Shown piece by piece: positions 1 to 8,029 of a stretch of DNA of 64,000 nt. Within the stretch, counting starts at the first letter, position 1. Each line of letters begins with the position of its first letter. The stretch is from Holophagales bacterium UBA5704 (GTDB lineage Bacteria; Acidobacteriota; Thermoanaerobaculia; Multivoradales; UBA5704). The position numbers were made by a program, and so were the translations under genes. The notes beneath the pieces are model-generated. The model was given only the letters and a program-made list of their open reading frames with translations. It made no database searches and had not been told where the DNA came from. Location of the stretch: assembly GCA_002420005.1 (NCBI GenBank), contig DIHE01000126.1, positions 91,522 through 155,521 of the forward strand, written 5' to 3'.

Positions 1-1
1 G

Positions 2-445
2 GGCGAGGAGGCCGCGCCGCAGGGCGAGGAGGCCCAGGCGGTCGAAGCCGCCACCACCGAAGACGCCGCAGCGGATGAAGAGGCGGCGGCGGATGGGGAG
101 GAGGACCCCGAGGCGATCGCAGAGACCGCGCTGGAACGGGACCTTCCGGATGAGGTTCTCCTGGCGTCGCTGGGCACCGAGCTCGATGACGAATACATCG
201 ACCAGGCGCTCGCCGCGGGAACCAAGATGTTCGAGGATGCCGACAAGCGGTTCGAGGAGGGACGGCAGGCGAACGACAACGGAGACAAGTTCGACCTCGC
301 GGTCGTCTTCTACACCGTCGCCCTGTTCTTCGCCGGTCTGGGACTGGTCTTCAAGACGCCGATGCGCTGGAAGTTCTTCTTCGCGGGCCTGTTGTTCTTC
401 GGCGGGACCACGATCTACATGCTCACCCTGAACTGGACGACCTAG
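2..445 (+). CDS. C-terminal part of a two-helix membrane protein (5' end outside window)
   Basis: The reading frame is open from the first base, so the start lies upstream. The 147 visible residues begin with an acidic, alanine-rich low-complexity stretch (roughly residues 1-45, mostly E, A and D). A short helical region follows, and then two hydrophobic segments near the C-terminus (about residues 102-120 and 126-146) separated by a short basic turn, which suggests a small hairpin membrane anchor. It ends at a TAG. I do not recognise the family. The acidic linker plus paired helices could anchor a soluble N-terminal domain that is not visible here. The next gene runs convergently, 42 bases away. 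Confidence 0.7.
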   Translation, partial: GEEAAPQGEEAQAVEAATTEDAAADEEAAADGEEDPEAIAETALERDLPDEVLLASLGTELDDEYIDQALAAGTKMFEDADKRFEEGRQANDNGDKFDLAVVFYTVALFFAGLGLVFKTPMRWKFFFAGLLFFGGTTIYMLTLNWTT

Positions 446-487
446 TCTTCTCCTGGTCGGTGCCGGTGCAGCACGCCGGGGCGGCGC

Positions 488-2476
488 TCACGAAGGAAGG
501 AAACGCACCGACTCCAGGCAGGGCAGGGCACTCCCCTGGCGGGTCAACCAGAGCACGGTGGAGCCCTGGGCGCCCGCCGGCCAGGGGAGGCGCGCCTCCG
601 TCCAGGCGGTGCGCCCGAGGGTGATGGCGTGCTCGACCGCGGCGTCAGGTCCCCCGGATCGGACGGCGAGCGCGCCCCGGTCTTCCTGGAGGAGCGCGGC
701 GCGCAGGCCGATCGAGCGCGTTCCGGCCGGAACCTCCAGCCCGACGCCACCCAGGATCGGCCGGCATCCTTCGAGACGGGGCGGCCCGGAAATCCCCGGC
801 AGGAGCAGGGCGAAGCTCGCCTGGCGCTGCTCCGGCGCCCGCATCCAGCGGACCTGCGCCCGCTCTTCGTCGGGGAGCCAGGCGAAGTCGACACCGGGTC
901 CGGCGAGCGGTGTTCCCTGGAGGAGCTCCCGCCGCACCTCGGCGACCACGGTGCCTCCAGGGGCCGGTGCCGGCACCAGGGGGCGGCCGAGGAGCTGCGG
1001 GACGCGCAGGAGGTCGGGGTTGACCGCGGCGATCGTGGGCGGTGCCGGGCGGCGGGCGAGGCTCTCGACGATCGAGCCCGCGCCATGGCGGTAGGCGAGG
1101 GTCAGGCCGGGCGTTCCCAATCCGATCAGGTCGATCATCGGGCCGTCGTGGGCCAGGGCGATGAGGCCGGCGTCATTGAGCAGGAGGACGTCGCCGCGCC
1201 CCTGGCTCGACAGCCAGCTCACCGCCCGGCCATGGCGCCGGAAGAGGTCGGTCGCCGCCGCGGTGTGCTCCCGCGCCCACAGGTGGGTGGTGGCGAGGAG
1301 CGCCGCCGGGAGAAGCAGCGCGAGGGCGCGCCAGCGGGGCGCGAGCCCCCCGGCCGACCGGCGGCGCACCCAGGCTTCGATCGTCAGCGCCGATCCCGCG
1401 ATCGCCAGCACCCAGGCGGCGGCGAGCCCGGCGTGGTGGTGGCGCATCTGCTGCCACGCCAGGTAGGAGGAGAGAGGCGCGGTGAGGAACAGGACAGCCC
1501 ACGCGGCGGCCAGGGGGGCCAGAGGCGCCAGCGGCGATGCCTGGTGCCGCCGGAGGGCGCGCGCGCCGGCCAGCCCGACGGCGAGCGCCGTGGCGACGGC
1601 GAGGAGCCCGACCGGGAACCACAGCGCCGGGGTGCGCCCGGCATACACGGGCAGGAGGACGCTGCGGGCGGTCAGCCACCAGGCTTCCGGGAGCCGGCTC
1701 GCCGGTACGAAGGCTGCGTGGGTCCAGGACTTGGCGAGGGCTCCGGCCGGCTCGGCGGCTCCGGTGGCGGCGAGATGGAGCAGGGCCAGGCCGGCGCCCG
1801 GCAGGAGGGCGAGCAGAGCCGTCCCGCGGCGGCGCGGCCCGCGGCCGAGCAGGGCGGCGCCCACGGCGAGAAGGGTCAGGAAGGCGTTTTCCGGACGGGC
1901 CAGCGGGAGGAGGGCCACCAGGGTGAGAGGCGTCGCCCAGCGCGCCGCGGCCGGCTCGCGGAGCGCCCGGCTCCAGGCTGCGCAGGCGGCGAGGATCAAG
2001 GCGGCGTTCAAGGCGCTTTCCATCCCGGCGACGGCACCGAAGCCGACCGGCCCGGACCACACGACGGTGAGCCCGCCGGCGAGCGGCCAGGGCTCCGCCA
2101 CGCCCGCCGCGCGCAGGGCGGCCGCCGTGGCGAGGCCGAGGAGGAAGAGGCTCAGCACACCCACGCCGCGCGACCAGAGAGACCAGATCCCGGGGTCGGA
2201 CGACAGCCGGTGGACCGGTACCAGAGGCAGGGTGAACAGCAACGAGGAGGCTCCCGAGGAGGGCTCGCCCTCGTTCCACTGCATCGGCAAGCCGCGCGCC
2301 GCCTGCCGGGCGTAGCGGACGAAGATGTAGGCGTCGTCCACGGCAAGCAGCCAGGGAGGAGGGGCGGCGAGCCCCGGAGCGCGGTTCGGATGGCGCAGAG
2401 GAGCCGTGAGGAGCGCGGCGAAGAGGAGCGCCGCGGCCAGAAGAAGGACGGCTTCGACGAGCCGTCGGCGGGTCAC
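488..2476 (-). CDS. GT-C-like polytopic membrane protein (probable glycosyltransferase)
   Basis: A 662-residue protein with about nine to eleven hydrophobic segments in the first 400 residues and a soluble C-terminal domain. After the first helix is a DDAY motif (residues 47-50) followed by the aromatic/arginine and NEGEPSSG pattern found in GT-C-fold transferases of the ArnT/PMT/arabinofuranosyltransferase type. Such proteins use lipid-linked sugar donors on the outer face of the inner membrane, with the acidic pair in the first periplasmic loop binding metal or acceptor. The GTG start is chosen because GTGA overlaps the stop of the upstream DUF3179 gene, implying translational coupling. The substrate cannot be inferred. 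Confidence 0.72.
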   Translation of the reverse strand: MTRRRLVEAVLLLAAALLFAALLTAPLRHPNRAPGLAAPPPWLLAVDDAYIFVRYARQAARGLPMQWNEGEPSSGASSLLFTLPLVPVHRLSSDPGIWSLWSRGVGVLSLFLLGLATAAALRAAGVAEPWPLAGGLTVVWSGPVGFGAVAGMESALNAALILAACAAWSRALREPAAARWATPLTLVALLPLARPENAFLTLLAVGAALLGRGPRRRGTALLALLPGAGLALLHLAATGAAEPAGALAKSWTHAAFVPASRLPEAWWLTARSVLLPVYAGRTPALWFPVGLLAVATALAVGLAGARALRRHQASPLAPLAPLAAAWAVLFLTAPLSSYLAWQQMRHHHAGLAAAWVLAIAGSALTIEAWVRRRSAGGLAPRWRALALLLPAALLATTHLWAREHTAAATDLFRRHGRAVSWLSSQGRGDVLLLNDAGLIALAHDGPMIDLIGLGTPGLTLAYRHGAGSIVESLARRPAPPTIAAVNPDLLRVPQLLGRPLVPAPAPGGTVVAEVRRELLQGTPLAGPGVDFAWLPDEERAQVRWMRAPEQRQASFALLLPGISGPPRLEGCRPILGGVGLEVPAGTRSIGLRAALLQEDRGALAVRSGGPDAAVEHAITLGRTAWTEARLPWPAGAQGSTVLWLTRQGSALPCLESVRFLPS

Positions 2477-3699
2477 CGCCAGACCCTCGTCTGCGGGTGA
2501 TGGGTCCGCCAGTCGAACCAGGCGTCGAGCAGGACGTAGACCCGGGTCAGCCGCCGGCCCGCCAGGGGACCGCTCAGGGCCTCGCCGGCGAAGCTCCAGG
2601 TGCTCCCGGTCTCGGCGTCCAGCAGGACGAGCGGCGGCCCGCCCGGCCGGGCGAACAGATCGAGGGTGCGGCCGTCGATCCGCCGGTCGAAGACCCGGAG
2701 CGAGCGGCCGTCCTCGCCCACCACCAGCAGCAGCGGAACCCCCGCCAGGGTGTCGAGCACGGGGCTTTCCCGCCGCAGCCTGGCGACGGAATAGGCCTTG
2801 GAGGCCCCGGGCAGGGCGATCCCCGCGACCAGCTCGCGGGGATCGAACGGATCGCCCGGTCTCTCGGGGGTCACCACCGGCAGCTTCGCCGTCTCCGCTT
2901 CCCAGTCGTGCGAGAACTCCCGCCACGGTGCGCCGTCGTCCGGCCGCAGCACCCGCCCTCCCGGCTGTTCCCGCTTCCAGAGCCCGAAGGAGATCTCGTC
3001 GTGGTGCACGAGGTCCAAGGTGCGGCCCTTGAGCGGCCCGAACAGGGCTTCGCCGGTCACCTGCTGCCACCATGATCCCGTCTGCTCGTCCTGCATCAGA
3101 AAATTCTGGTTGTTGATTCCCGTGAGGTGGAACCGGAGGGTCCGCCCGTCGATCTCTGCTCTCCACACCAGACCGGTGTGACAGAGCGTTCAGTAGGTGA
3201 CGGCCACGGGGACGCCGCCGACCACATCCTGCACGATGTGATGGTAGGCGACCTGGCGCACCGGATAAGCCGCGGTGTCGCCGTTCAGGGTGACCGCGAG
3301 CACCGCCTCGTCCTCTGCGACCCAGGCGGCCTCGGCGGCGGTGGCGTAGCGGGGGTCCGGCAGCGGCGCGAACATCCTCTCGAAGAGGTTCTGGCGGGAT
3401 TGCCAGGCGGTGCCGAGGAGGGGCAGGAAGGCGAGGACGAGGAGGACCCGGCTCCTCCACCGTGCGCCGCGCCACAGCACCCCGGCGCACAGGACCGCGG
3501 CGGCCCCTGCGCCGAGAGTCAACCCGGGGGCGAGGCGGCGCATCCAGAACGCCACGGCGAGCCCGTCGGGTGTCTGCGGCGCGAACGGACGGATGAGCCA
3601 GACCGGCAGCGCCACCAGGGCGAGACTCACCAAGACCAGACACACGAGACCGGCGCCCGCCAGACGGCGGAGGCCCGGCAAGGACCGCGGCTCAGACAT
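2473..3699 (-). CDS. DUF3179 membrane protein, probable selenoprotein with UGA-encoded Sec at residue 170
   Basis: An ATG start at 3699 gives 169 residues ending VAVTY, then TGA (3192-3190), then 238 further in-frame residues ending at TGA 2475-2473. Both halves match one DUF3179 protein. The family usually continues VTY-C-x-L-C-x-T-G; here the TGA occupies the first cysteine and the next residues are TLCHTG, giving a U-T-L-C (UxxC) motif. A SECIS-like hairpin starts two bases after the TGA. Three hydrophobic segments (about residues 13-39, 59-76 and 83-98) with positive-inside charges would place the DUF3179 domain outside the cytoplasm. DUF3179 function is not established; UxxC suggests thiol-redox or metal chemistry. 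The gene overlaps both neighbours (8 bases upstream, 4 downstream). Alternatives are a TGC/TGT sequencing error or a pseudogene, but the SECIS argues against both. Confidence 0.85.
3158..3187 (-). promoter_or_regulatory. Bacterial SECIS element in the DUF3179 mRNA
   Basis: Reading the minus strand after the TGA: GCTCT, GT, CACACC, loop GGTCT, GGTGTG, G, AGAGC. This folds into a 5-bp lower stem, a small 2x1 internal loop containing a bulged U, a perfect 6-bp upper stem and a five-base GGUCU apical loop. The Escherichia coli fdhF SECIS likewise has a GGUCU loop and a bulged U recognised by SelB. The loop G is 16 bases after the UGA, close to the fdhF spacing. The hairpin lies within coding sequence, as in bacteria generally. 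Confidence 0.85.
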
Positions 3700-4123
3700 G
3701 TTTCTCTCCTTTCGATCGCGCCGAGGGCTCCGGCGCCGGCACGGCGACCAGCTTGCGGAACAGCTCGTCGAGCGCCTGCTCGGGGGCCCGGCAGAGGCCG
3801 GAGTGGACGGGCGAGACCTGCACCACGGTGCTGCGCGGGGCCACCAGCCAGTGGAAACGCTCGCGCCGCGACAGGCGGGCGATGGGGCCGGCGTCGGGAA
3901 GGCCGGCGCAGATGCGGGGGACGGCCTCCAGGTGGCGCCGGATCGTCTCGACGTCCGTCTCCGGCCAGAGCGCGCGCAGGCGGGGTGCGTCCACGGTGAC
4001 CCGCGCGGCGAGCACGTCCCGCTCGAGGCAGAACAGGATCACTCCGGCGTTGAGCTGCTCGCCGCGCTCCACCCGTGGCACCACGCGCAGAATCGCGTAG
4101 TCAAACGAGCTGGGCGCGGGCAC
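3692..4123 (-). CDS. DUF3037 domain protein
   Basis: A 143-residue protein with the DUF3037 N-terminal signature YAILRVVPRVERGEQLNAGV followed by ILFC, and a mixed alpha/beta body. The function of the family is unknown; it is often encoded beside HipA-like kinases, as here. A longer in-frame start exists at 4147, but GTG at 4123 places the family signature near the N-terminus and reduces overlap with the upstream HipA-like gene to 23 bases. The 3' end overlaps the DUF3179 ATG by 8 bases, so the genes are co-transcribed. No membrane segment is visible. Confidence 0.8.
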   Translation of the reverse strand: MPAPSSFDYAILRVVPRVERGEQLNAGVILFCLERDVLAARVTVDAPRLRALWPETDVETIRRHLEAVPRICAGLPDAGPIARLSRRERFHWLVAPRSTVVQVSPVHSGLCRAPEQALDELFRKLVAVPAPEPSARSKGEKHV

Positions 4124-4883
4124 GCTCCGCCTCCTCGACGAACGCACGGGCGGCGGCGAGCCGTCCGGTCAGAAAGGCCAGGTAGCCGGCGCGCCGCCCG
4201 GCCGGCGTAAGGTCCCCCGGAGCGGCGCGCAGCCATGCGTCCGGGACCTCGTCCAGGATCGCGGCGAGCCGCGCCGCGGGGAGCAAGGCAGGAAGCCGCT
4301 CGCCGGCTTCCTCCAGCCGGCTCGCCCACGGGAGCAGCACGTGCTCGCGCACCGCGGCGAAGCGGGTCTTCGCCATCTCCTCGACGTTCTGCCAGGCGTG
4401 ATGGAAGTACAGGGCCGCTCCGTGGTCGATCAGATACGGAGCGCGGTGCCAGAGCAAAAGGTTGGGATTGCGCGGCGTGCGGTCGACGTTGGTGACGAGG
4501 GCGTCGAACCAGACGATCTCCGAGGCGAGCTCCGCCGCGAGGGAATCACCCGCCGCCGGATCGAACATCACCGAGCCCGGCAGATAGTCGAGAGCGAGAT
4601 TGCAGCCGATGCTCGCCTTGAGCAGCTCGCGGATCTCCGGGTCGGGCTCGTTGCGGCCGAGCTCCACGCCGACCTCCATGAGCACCAGCTCGGGCACCGG
4701 AAGGCCCAGCGCGCGCCCGATCTCTCCGGCGACCAGCTCGGCCACCAGGGCGAGCGGCCCCTGCCCTGCGCCGCGGAACTTGAGGACGTAGAGCCCGTCG
4801 TCGTCCGCCTCGACGAGCGCGGGCAGCGAGCCCCCTTCACGGAGGGGGGTGACGTAGCGGGTGGCGGTGACGGTGCGGAGCAT
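4101..4883 (-). CDS. HipA-like kinase-fold protein
   Basis: A 260-residue protein resembling the stand-alone HipA-like kinase family usually paired with DUF3037 proteins. Kinase-like elements are a lysine at 35 in a YVLKF strand, TNVDRTPRNPN (131-141), which matches the catalytic Asp/Asn loop of HipA-type kinases, and LIDHG (151-155), the metal-binding DxG equivalent. It lacks the N-terminal HipA subdomain and is much shorter than E. coli HipA (440 residues), so it should not be called a HipA toxin outright. It is the first gene of the four-gene minus-strand operon. A candidate promoter lies directly upstream (4898-4926), leaving a leader of only about eight bases. Confidence 0.78.
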   Translation of the reverse strand: MLRTVTATRYVTPLREGGSLPALVEADDDGLYVLKFRGAGQGPLALVAELVAGEIGRALGLPVPELVLMEVGVELGRNEPDPEIRELLKASIGCNLALDYLPGSVMFDPAAGDSLAAELASEIVWFDALVTNVDRTPRNPNLLLWHRAPYLIDHGAALYFHHAWQNVEEMAKTRFAAVREHVLLPWASRLEEAGERLPALLPAARLAAILDEVPDAWLRAAPGDLTPAGRRAGYLAFLTGRLAAARAFVEEAERARAQLV

Positions 4884-4897
4884 GGACCTGCGGCAGA

Positions 4898-4926
4898 ACT
4901 GTACCTCAGATGCCGCGGCCGGTCAT
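4898..4926 (-). promoter_or_regulatory. Candidate sigma-70 promoter of the HipA-like/DUF3037/DUF3179 operon
   Basis: On the minus strand an ATGACC -35-like hexamer (4926-4921) and a TACAGT -10-like hexamer (4903-4898) are separated by exactly 17 bases. Transcription would begin near 4891, about eight bases before the ATG at 4883. It is divergent from the promoter at 5091-5119, with a palindrome between them. Confidence 0.45.
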
Positions 4927-5064
4927 CTCGCACCGCAAGACGGCGCCTTCGGGCGAGACGGATGCCCCCGAAAGAGGAAAACCCTGCGATCTTTCGAAAT
5001 GCGGCCGTTTTGCGGCCGTGTTCCCTTCACTTCTCGGCTCTTTCCTCCACTTTTGCCGCCAGAA

Positions 5065-5078
5065 CGGGAAATTTCCCG
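5065..5078. promoter_or_regulatory. Perfect 14-bp palindrome, probable operator
   Basis: CGGGAAATTTCCCG is a perfect palindrome with an AT-rich core. It lies 12 bases upstream of the -35 of the XRE regulator gene and within the divergent spacer to the HipA-like operon. It is a plausible autoregulatory site for the adjacent XRE protein; that assignment is inference. Confidence 0.5.
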
Positions 5079-5090
5079 GAAAACCGACCG

Positions 5091-5119
5091 TTGACGGGGC
5101 ACGGCGCGGTCTCTACGAT
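5091..5119 (+). promoter_or_regulatory. Sigma-70 promoter of the XRE regulator, giving a leaderless mRNA
   Basis: TTGACG (5091-5096) and TACGAT (5114-5119) are separated by exactly 17 bases. The -10 hexamer ends eight bases before the ATG at 5128, so the expected transcription start is at or within about two bases of the start codon. No Shine-Dalgarno sequence precedes the ATG, which fits leaderless translation. Confidence 0.65.
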
Positions 5120-5127
5120 GCGCGCCA

Positions 5128-5541
5128 ATGGAAACCCAACGGAAACGAAAAGACGACCTCGGTGAAGCGTTGCGCCCCTTGCTCGGGAATGAGATCGCCC
5201 GCATCCGCGAGGACAGCAAGGTTTCGCAGGAAAAGCTGGCCCGCCTCGCAGGGATGGATGCCGGGACACTGCGGCGTCTGGAGAAGGGCGAGGCCCCGCT
5301 GCGCGAGGATTATCTGGTCGGCCTCTGCAAGGCGCTGGACGTCGATCTGGGCGACACGCTGCGCCGCATGACCCATCTCTATGAGCAGTCTCTCCGTGAG
5401 GGGCGCACCGCCGATCAGGAGGGGCGGTTGCAGGAGCTCTGCCATAAAATCCGCGAGAAGTTCGAGGTCCGCGTCCGCTCCGACCGCGAGCTTCTGGATG
5501 CTTTCATCGAGCTGGCCTCCTACTTCGACACGCGGCGCTGA
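5128..5541 (+). CDS. XRE-family helix-turn-helix transcriptional regulator
   Basis: A 137-residue protein with a Cro/C1-type HTH at residues 22-76; the recognition region is SQEKLARLAGMDAGTLRRLE. The C-terminal 60 residues are helical and charged and may mediate dimerisation or ligand sensing. It probably binds the palindrome at 5065-5078, since HTH regulators of this type commonly autoregulate. It is divergent from the HipA-like operon and could control both. The start is supported by the promoter geometry, which leaves essentially no leader. No partner toxin is adjacent on the same strand, so it is better seen as a stand-alone regulator than an antitoxin. Confidence 0.85.
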   Translation: METQRKRKDDLGEALRPLLGNEIARIREDSKVSQEKLARLAGMDAGTLRRLEKGEAPLREDYLVGLCKALDVDLGDTLRRMTHLYEQSLREGRTADQEGRLQELCHKIREKFEVRVRSDRELLDAFIELASYFDTRR

Positions 5542-5614
5542 GGGTCCTCTCGCCTCGCAAGAGTAGAATGCCGGGAGCCACCGTCTCCCGGCTCTCATCT
5601 TCGCGAGGTCGTCC

Positions 5615-7957
5615 ATGGTCCAGCCCCGTTTTCGCCCGTTCCTTCTTCTCGCCTTGGTCTTCGGACTGCCCTCCGGGCTCGCCGCGGAGGGCGCCCGGTT
5701 GTTCCACGACCGCCCGTTCGCCGGCCTGCCGCCGCGCAGCGGCGCCTGGGAGCTTCCGTTGCCCCGTCACCACCGCGTGCTGGAGGTGGACGTCGACGGG
5801 CTCCAGCGCGTGCTGGACCGCGCGCCGGCCGAGCTCTTCCTCCCGTATCCGGACGGCACCGACCGCCGGTTCCGGGTGGAGGAGGCGCCGATCCTCGAGC
5901 CGGCCTTGGCGGATCGGTTCCGCGATCTGCGCACCTTCACGCTGCAGGGGATCGACGATCCCACCGCCACCGGGCGCCTCAGCCTCACCCCGCTCGGCCT
6001 CCATGCGCTGGTTCTCTCCGCCTCCGGCACGGTGCTGCTCGATCCCTACCGCAAGGGGGAGATGAGCCCTGTGGTGGCGTCCTTCAAGCGCGACGCGCGC
6101 CGGAGCGCGGGAGAACCCTTTCACTGTGACGTTCCGGCGGAGAGCGAAGGCGCCCGGCCGGTCTCCGCCGGGCCGCCGGGGCGCCTGGCGGTTGCGTCGG
6201 GGACGCAGCTGCGCACCTACCGCCTGGCGCTGGCCGGCACCGGCGAGTACACCGCCGCGGTCTGTGCGCCAGACCCGGCCGGCGTCGCCTGCGGGCTGGC
6301 CGCCATGGTGGTGTCGATGAACCGGGTGAACGCCGTGTACGAGCGGGAGGTGGCCCTCCGCATGGTGCTGGTCGGCAACAACAACCTGGTGGTCTACACC
6401 GACGGCGCCACCGATCCCTACACCAACGGCAGCGGCGTCACCATGCTCGGAGAGAACCAGACCAACCTCAACACGGTCATCGGTTCCGCCAACTACGACG
6501 TCGGCCACGTCTTCTCGACCGGCGGCGGCGGTGTCGCGTCTCTTCAGGTGCCCTGCACGGCGAGCAAGGCGCGCGGCGTCACCGGCCAGGCGAACCCGGT
6601 GGGGGACCCGTTCGACATCGACTACGTGGCGCACGAGATGGGGCATCAGTTCGGCGGCTCCCACACCTTCAACGGCACCACCGGGAATTGCAGCGGCAAC
6701 CGCAGCTCGTCCTCCGCCTACGAGCCGGGCAGCGGCACGACGATCATGGCCTATGCCGGGATCTGCGGCGCCGAGAACCTCCAGCCGCACAGCGACGACA
6801 CGTTCCACACCCGGAGCTTCGATCAGATCGTCGCCTTTTCGACCGGTGTCACCGGCACCTCCTGCGCGGCGGTCACCGCCACCGGCAATACGCCGCCTAC
6901 GGTCAACGCCGGCCCGGCCTTCTCGATCCCGAAGCAGACGCCGTTCACCCTCACCGGCTCGGGCGCAGATGGCGATGGAGACGCGCTGACCTATCTCTGG
7001 GAGGAATTCGACCTGGGGAGCGCCGCGCCGCCCAACGACGACGTGGCGGCGGTGCGCCCCATCTTCCGCACCTTCGTGCCGCTCACCGTGCCGAGCCGCA
7101 CCTTCCCGCGCCTCGCGGACCTGCTGGGCAATACCACGACCCTGGGAGAGTCGCTGCCGACGCGAGGCCGCACCATGACCTTCCGGTTGACCGTGCGCGA
7201 CAATCGCACCGGCGGCGGCGGCGTCAACTGGGCGTCGACCACGGTGGCGGTGGACGCCACGGCGGGTCCGTTCGTGATCACCCAGCCGAACACGGCTCTG
7301 AGCTGGCTCGGAGGCGGTGGGCAGACGGTGACCTGGAACGTCGCCGGGACCACCGCCGCGCCGGTTTCCTGCGCCAACGTGGCGATCGACCTGTCGACCG
7401 ACGGCGGGCTGACGTTTCCGGTGGCGCTCGCCGCCTCGACGGCCAACGACGGCACCGAGGCGGTGACCCTCCCGAACACCCCGACCCCCCAGGCGCGGGT
7501 GCGCGTCTCCTGCGTCGGCAACGTATTCTTCGATCTCTCGAACGTGAATTTCACCATCCTGGCCGGAGGCCCGCCGGCGCCCGCGGATTTCTACACGGTG
7601 ACGCCCTGCCGGGTCCTCGACACCCGCAATCCCGAGGGTCCCCTGGGAGGGCCGGCCCTGGTGGGAGGCGCGACCCGCTCGTTCGCGATCGCCGGGAGTT
7701 GCGGCGTACCGGTGGATGCCACGGCGGTGGCGGTCAACGTCACGGTCATCCAGCCCGCGGCCCCGGGCTATCTGACCCTCTTCCCGAGCGGCCTGACCCC
7801 GCCGGTGGTGGCGACGATCACCTTCAGCGCCGGCCAGATCCTGTCGAACAACGCGATCCTCGGCTTGACCGGCGCGGTCCCCGGACGTCTCGACGTGCTC
7901 TCCCAGCTCGCCGGTGGCAGCCACTTCGCGCTCGATGTGACGGGGTATTTCAAATGA
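5615..7957 (+). CDS. Secreted reprolysin-type zinc metalloprotease
   Basis: A 780-residue exported protease. The signal peptide is about residues 1-24, ending near GLAAEG. The catalytic zinc site is HEMGHQFGGSH starting at His340 (HExxHxxGxxH), followed by a Met-turn-like TIMAYAGICG, the arrangement of metzincins of the M12B (reprolysin) group. The catalytic domain spans roughly 195-425. It is followed by beta-sandwich regions (about 430-650) and a C-terminal module from about 660 that starts with TPCRVLDTR and ends with VTGYFK, a cell-surface beta-domain found at the ends of many exported proteins of Actinobacteria and Acidobacteria. Likely a nutritional extracellular protease. It stands alone between the XRE gene and the M20 peptidase gene. 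Confidence 0.88.
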   Translation: MVQPRFRPFLLLALVFGLPSGLAAEGARLFHDRPFAGLPPRSGAWELPLPRHHRVLEVDVDGLQRVLDRAPAELFLPYPDGTDRRFRVEEAPILEPALADRFRDLRTFTLQGIDDPTATGRLSLTPLGLHALVLSASGTVLLDPYRKGEMSPVVASFKRDARRSAGEPFHCDVPAESEGARPVSAGPPGRLAVASGTQLRTYRLALAGTGEYTAAVCAPDPAGVACGLAAMVVSMNRVNAVYEREVALRMVLVGNNNLVVYTDGATDPYTNGSGVTMLGENQTNLNTVIGSANYDVGHVFSTGGGGVASLQVPCTASKARGVTGQANPVGDPFDIDYVAHEMGHQFGGSHTFNGTTGNCSGNRSSSSAYEPGSGTTIMAYAGICGAENLQPHSDDTFHTRSFDQIVAFSTGVTGTSCAAVTATGNTPPTVNAGPAFSIPKQTPFTLTGSGADGDGDALTYLWEEFDLGSAAPPNDDVAAVRPIFRTFVPLTVPSRTFPRLADLLGNTTTLGESLPTRGRTMTFRLTVRDNRTGGGGVNWASTTVAVDATAGPFVITQPNTALSWLGGGGQTVTWNVAGTTAAPVSCANVAIDLSTDGGLTFPVALAASTANDGTEAVTLPNTPTPQARVRVSCVGNVFFDLSNVNFTILAGGPPAPADFYTVTPCRVLDTRNPEGPLGGPALVGGATRSFAIAGSCGVPVDATAVAVNVTVIQPAAPGYLTLFPSGLTPPVVATITFSAGQILSNNAILGLTGAVPGRLDVLSQLAGGSHFALDVTGYFK

Positions 7958-8029
7958 GGCCCGGCGCATCACCCTCCCCTTCACCGCCAAGGGGATCGCG
8001 ATCATCGGCCGATGCGATACCCTTGCCCG

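Noticed and set aside
2473..3168. A separate 231-residue protein starting at 3168
   Set aside because: This is the 3' half of the DUF3179 gene after the UGA. The apparent start has no ribosome-binding site and would lack the family's N-terminal half and first active-site residue.
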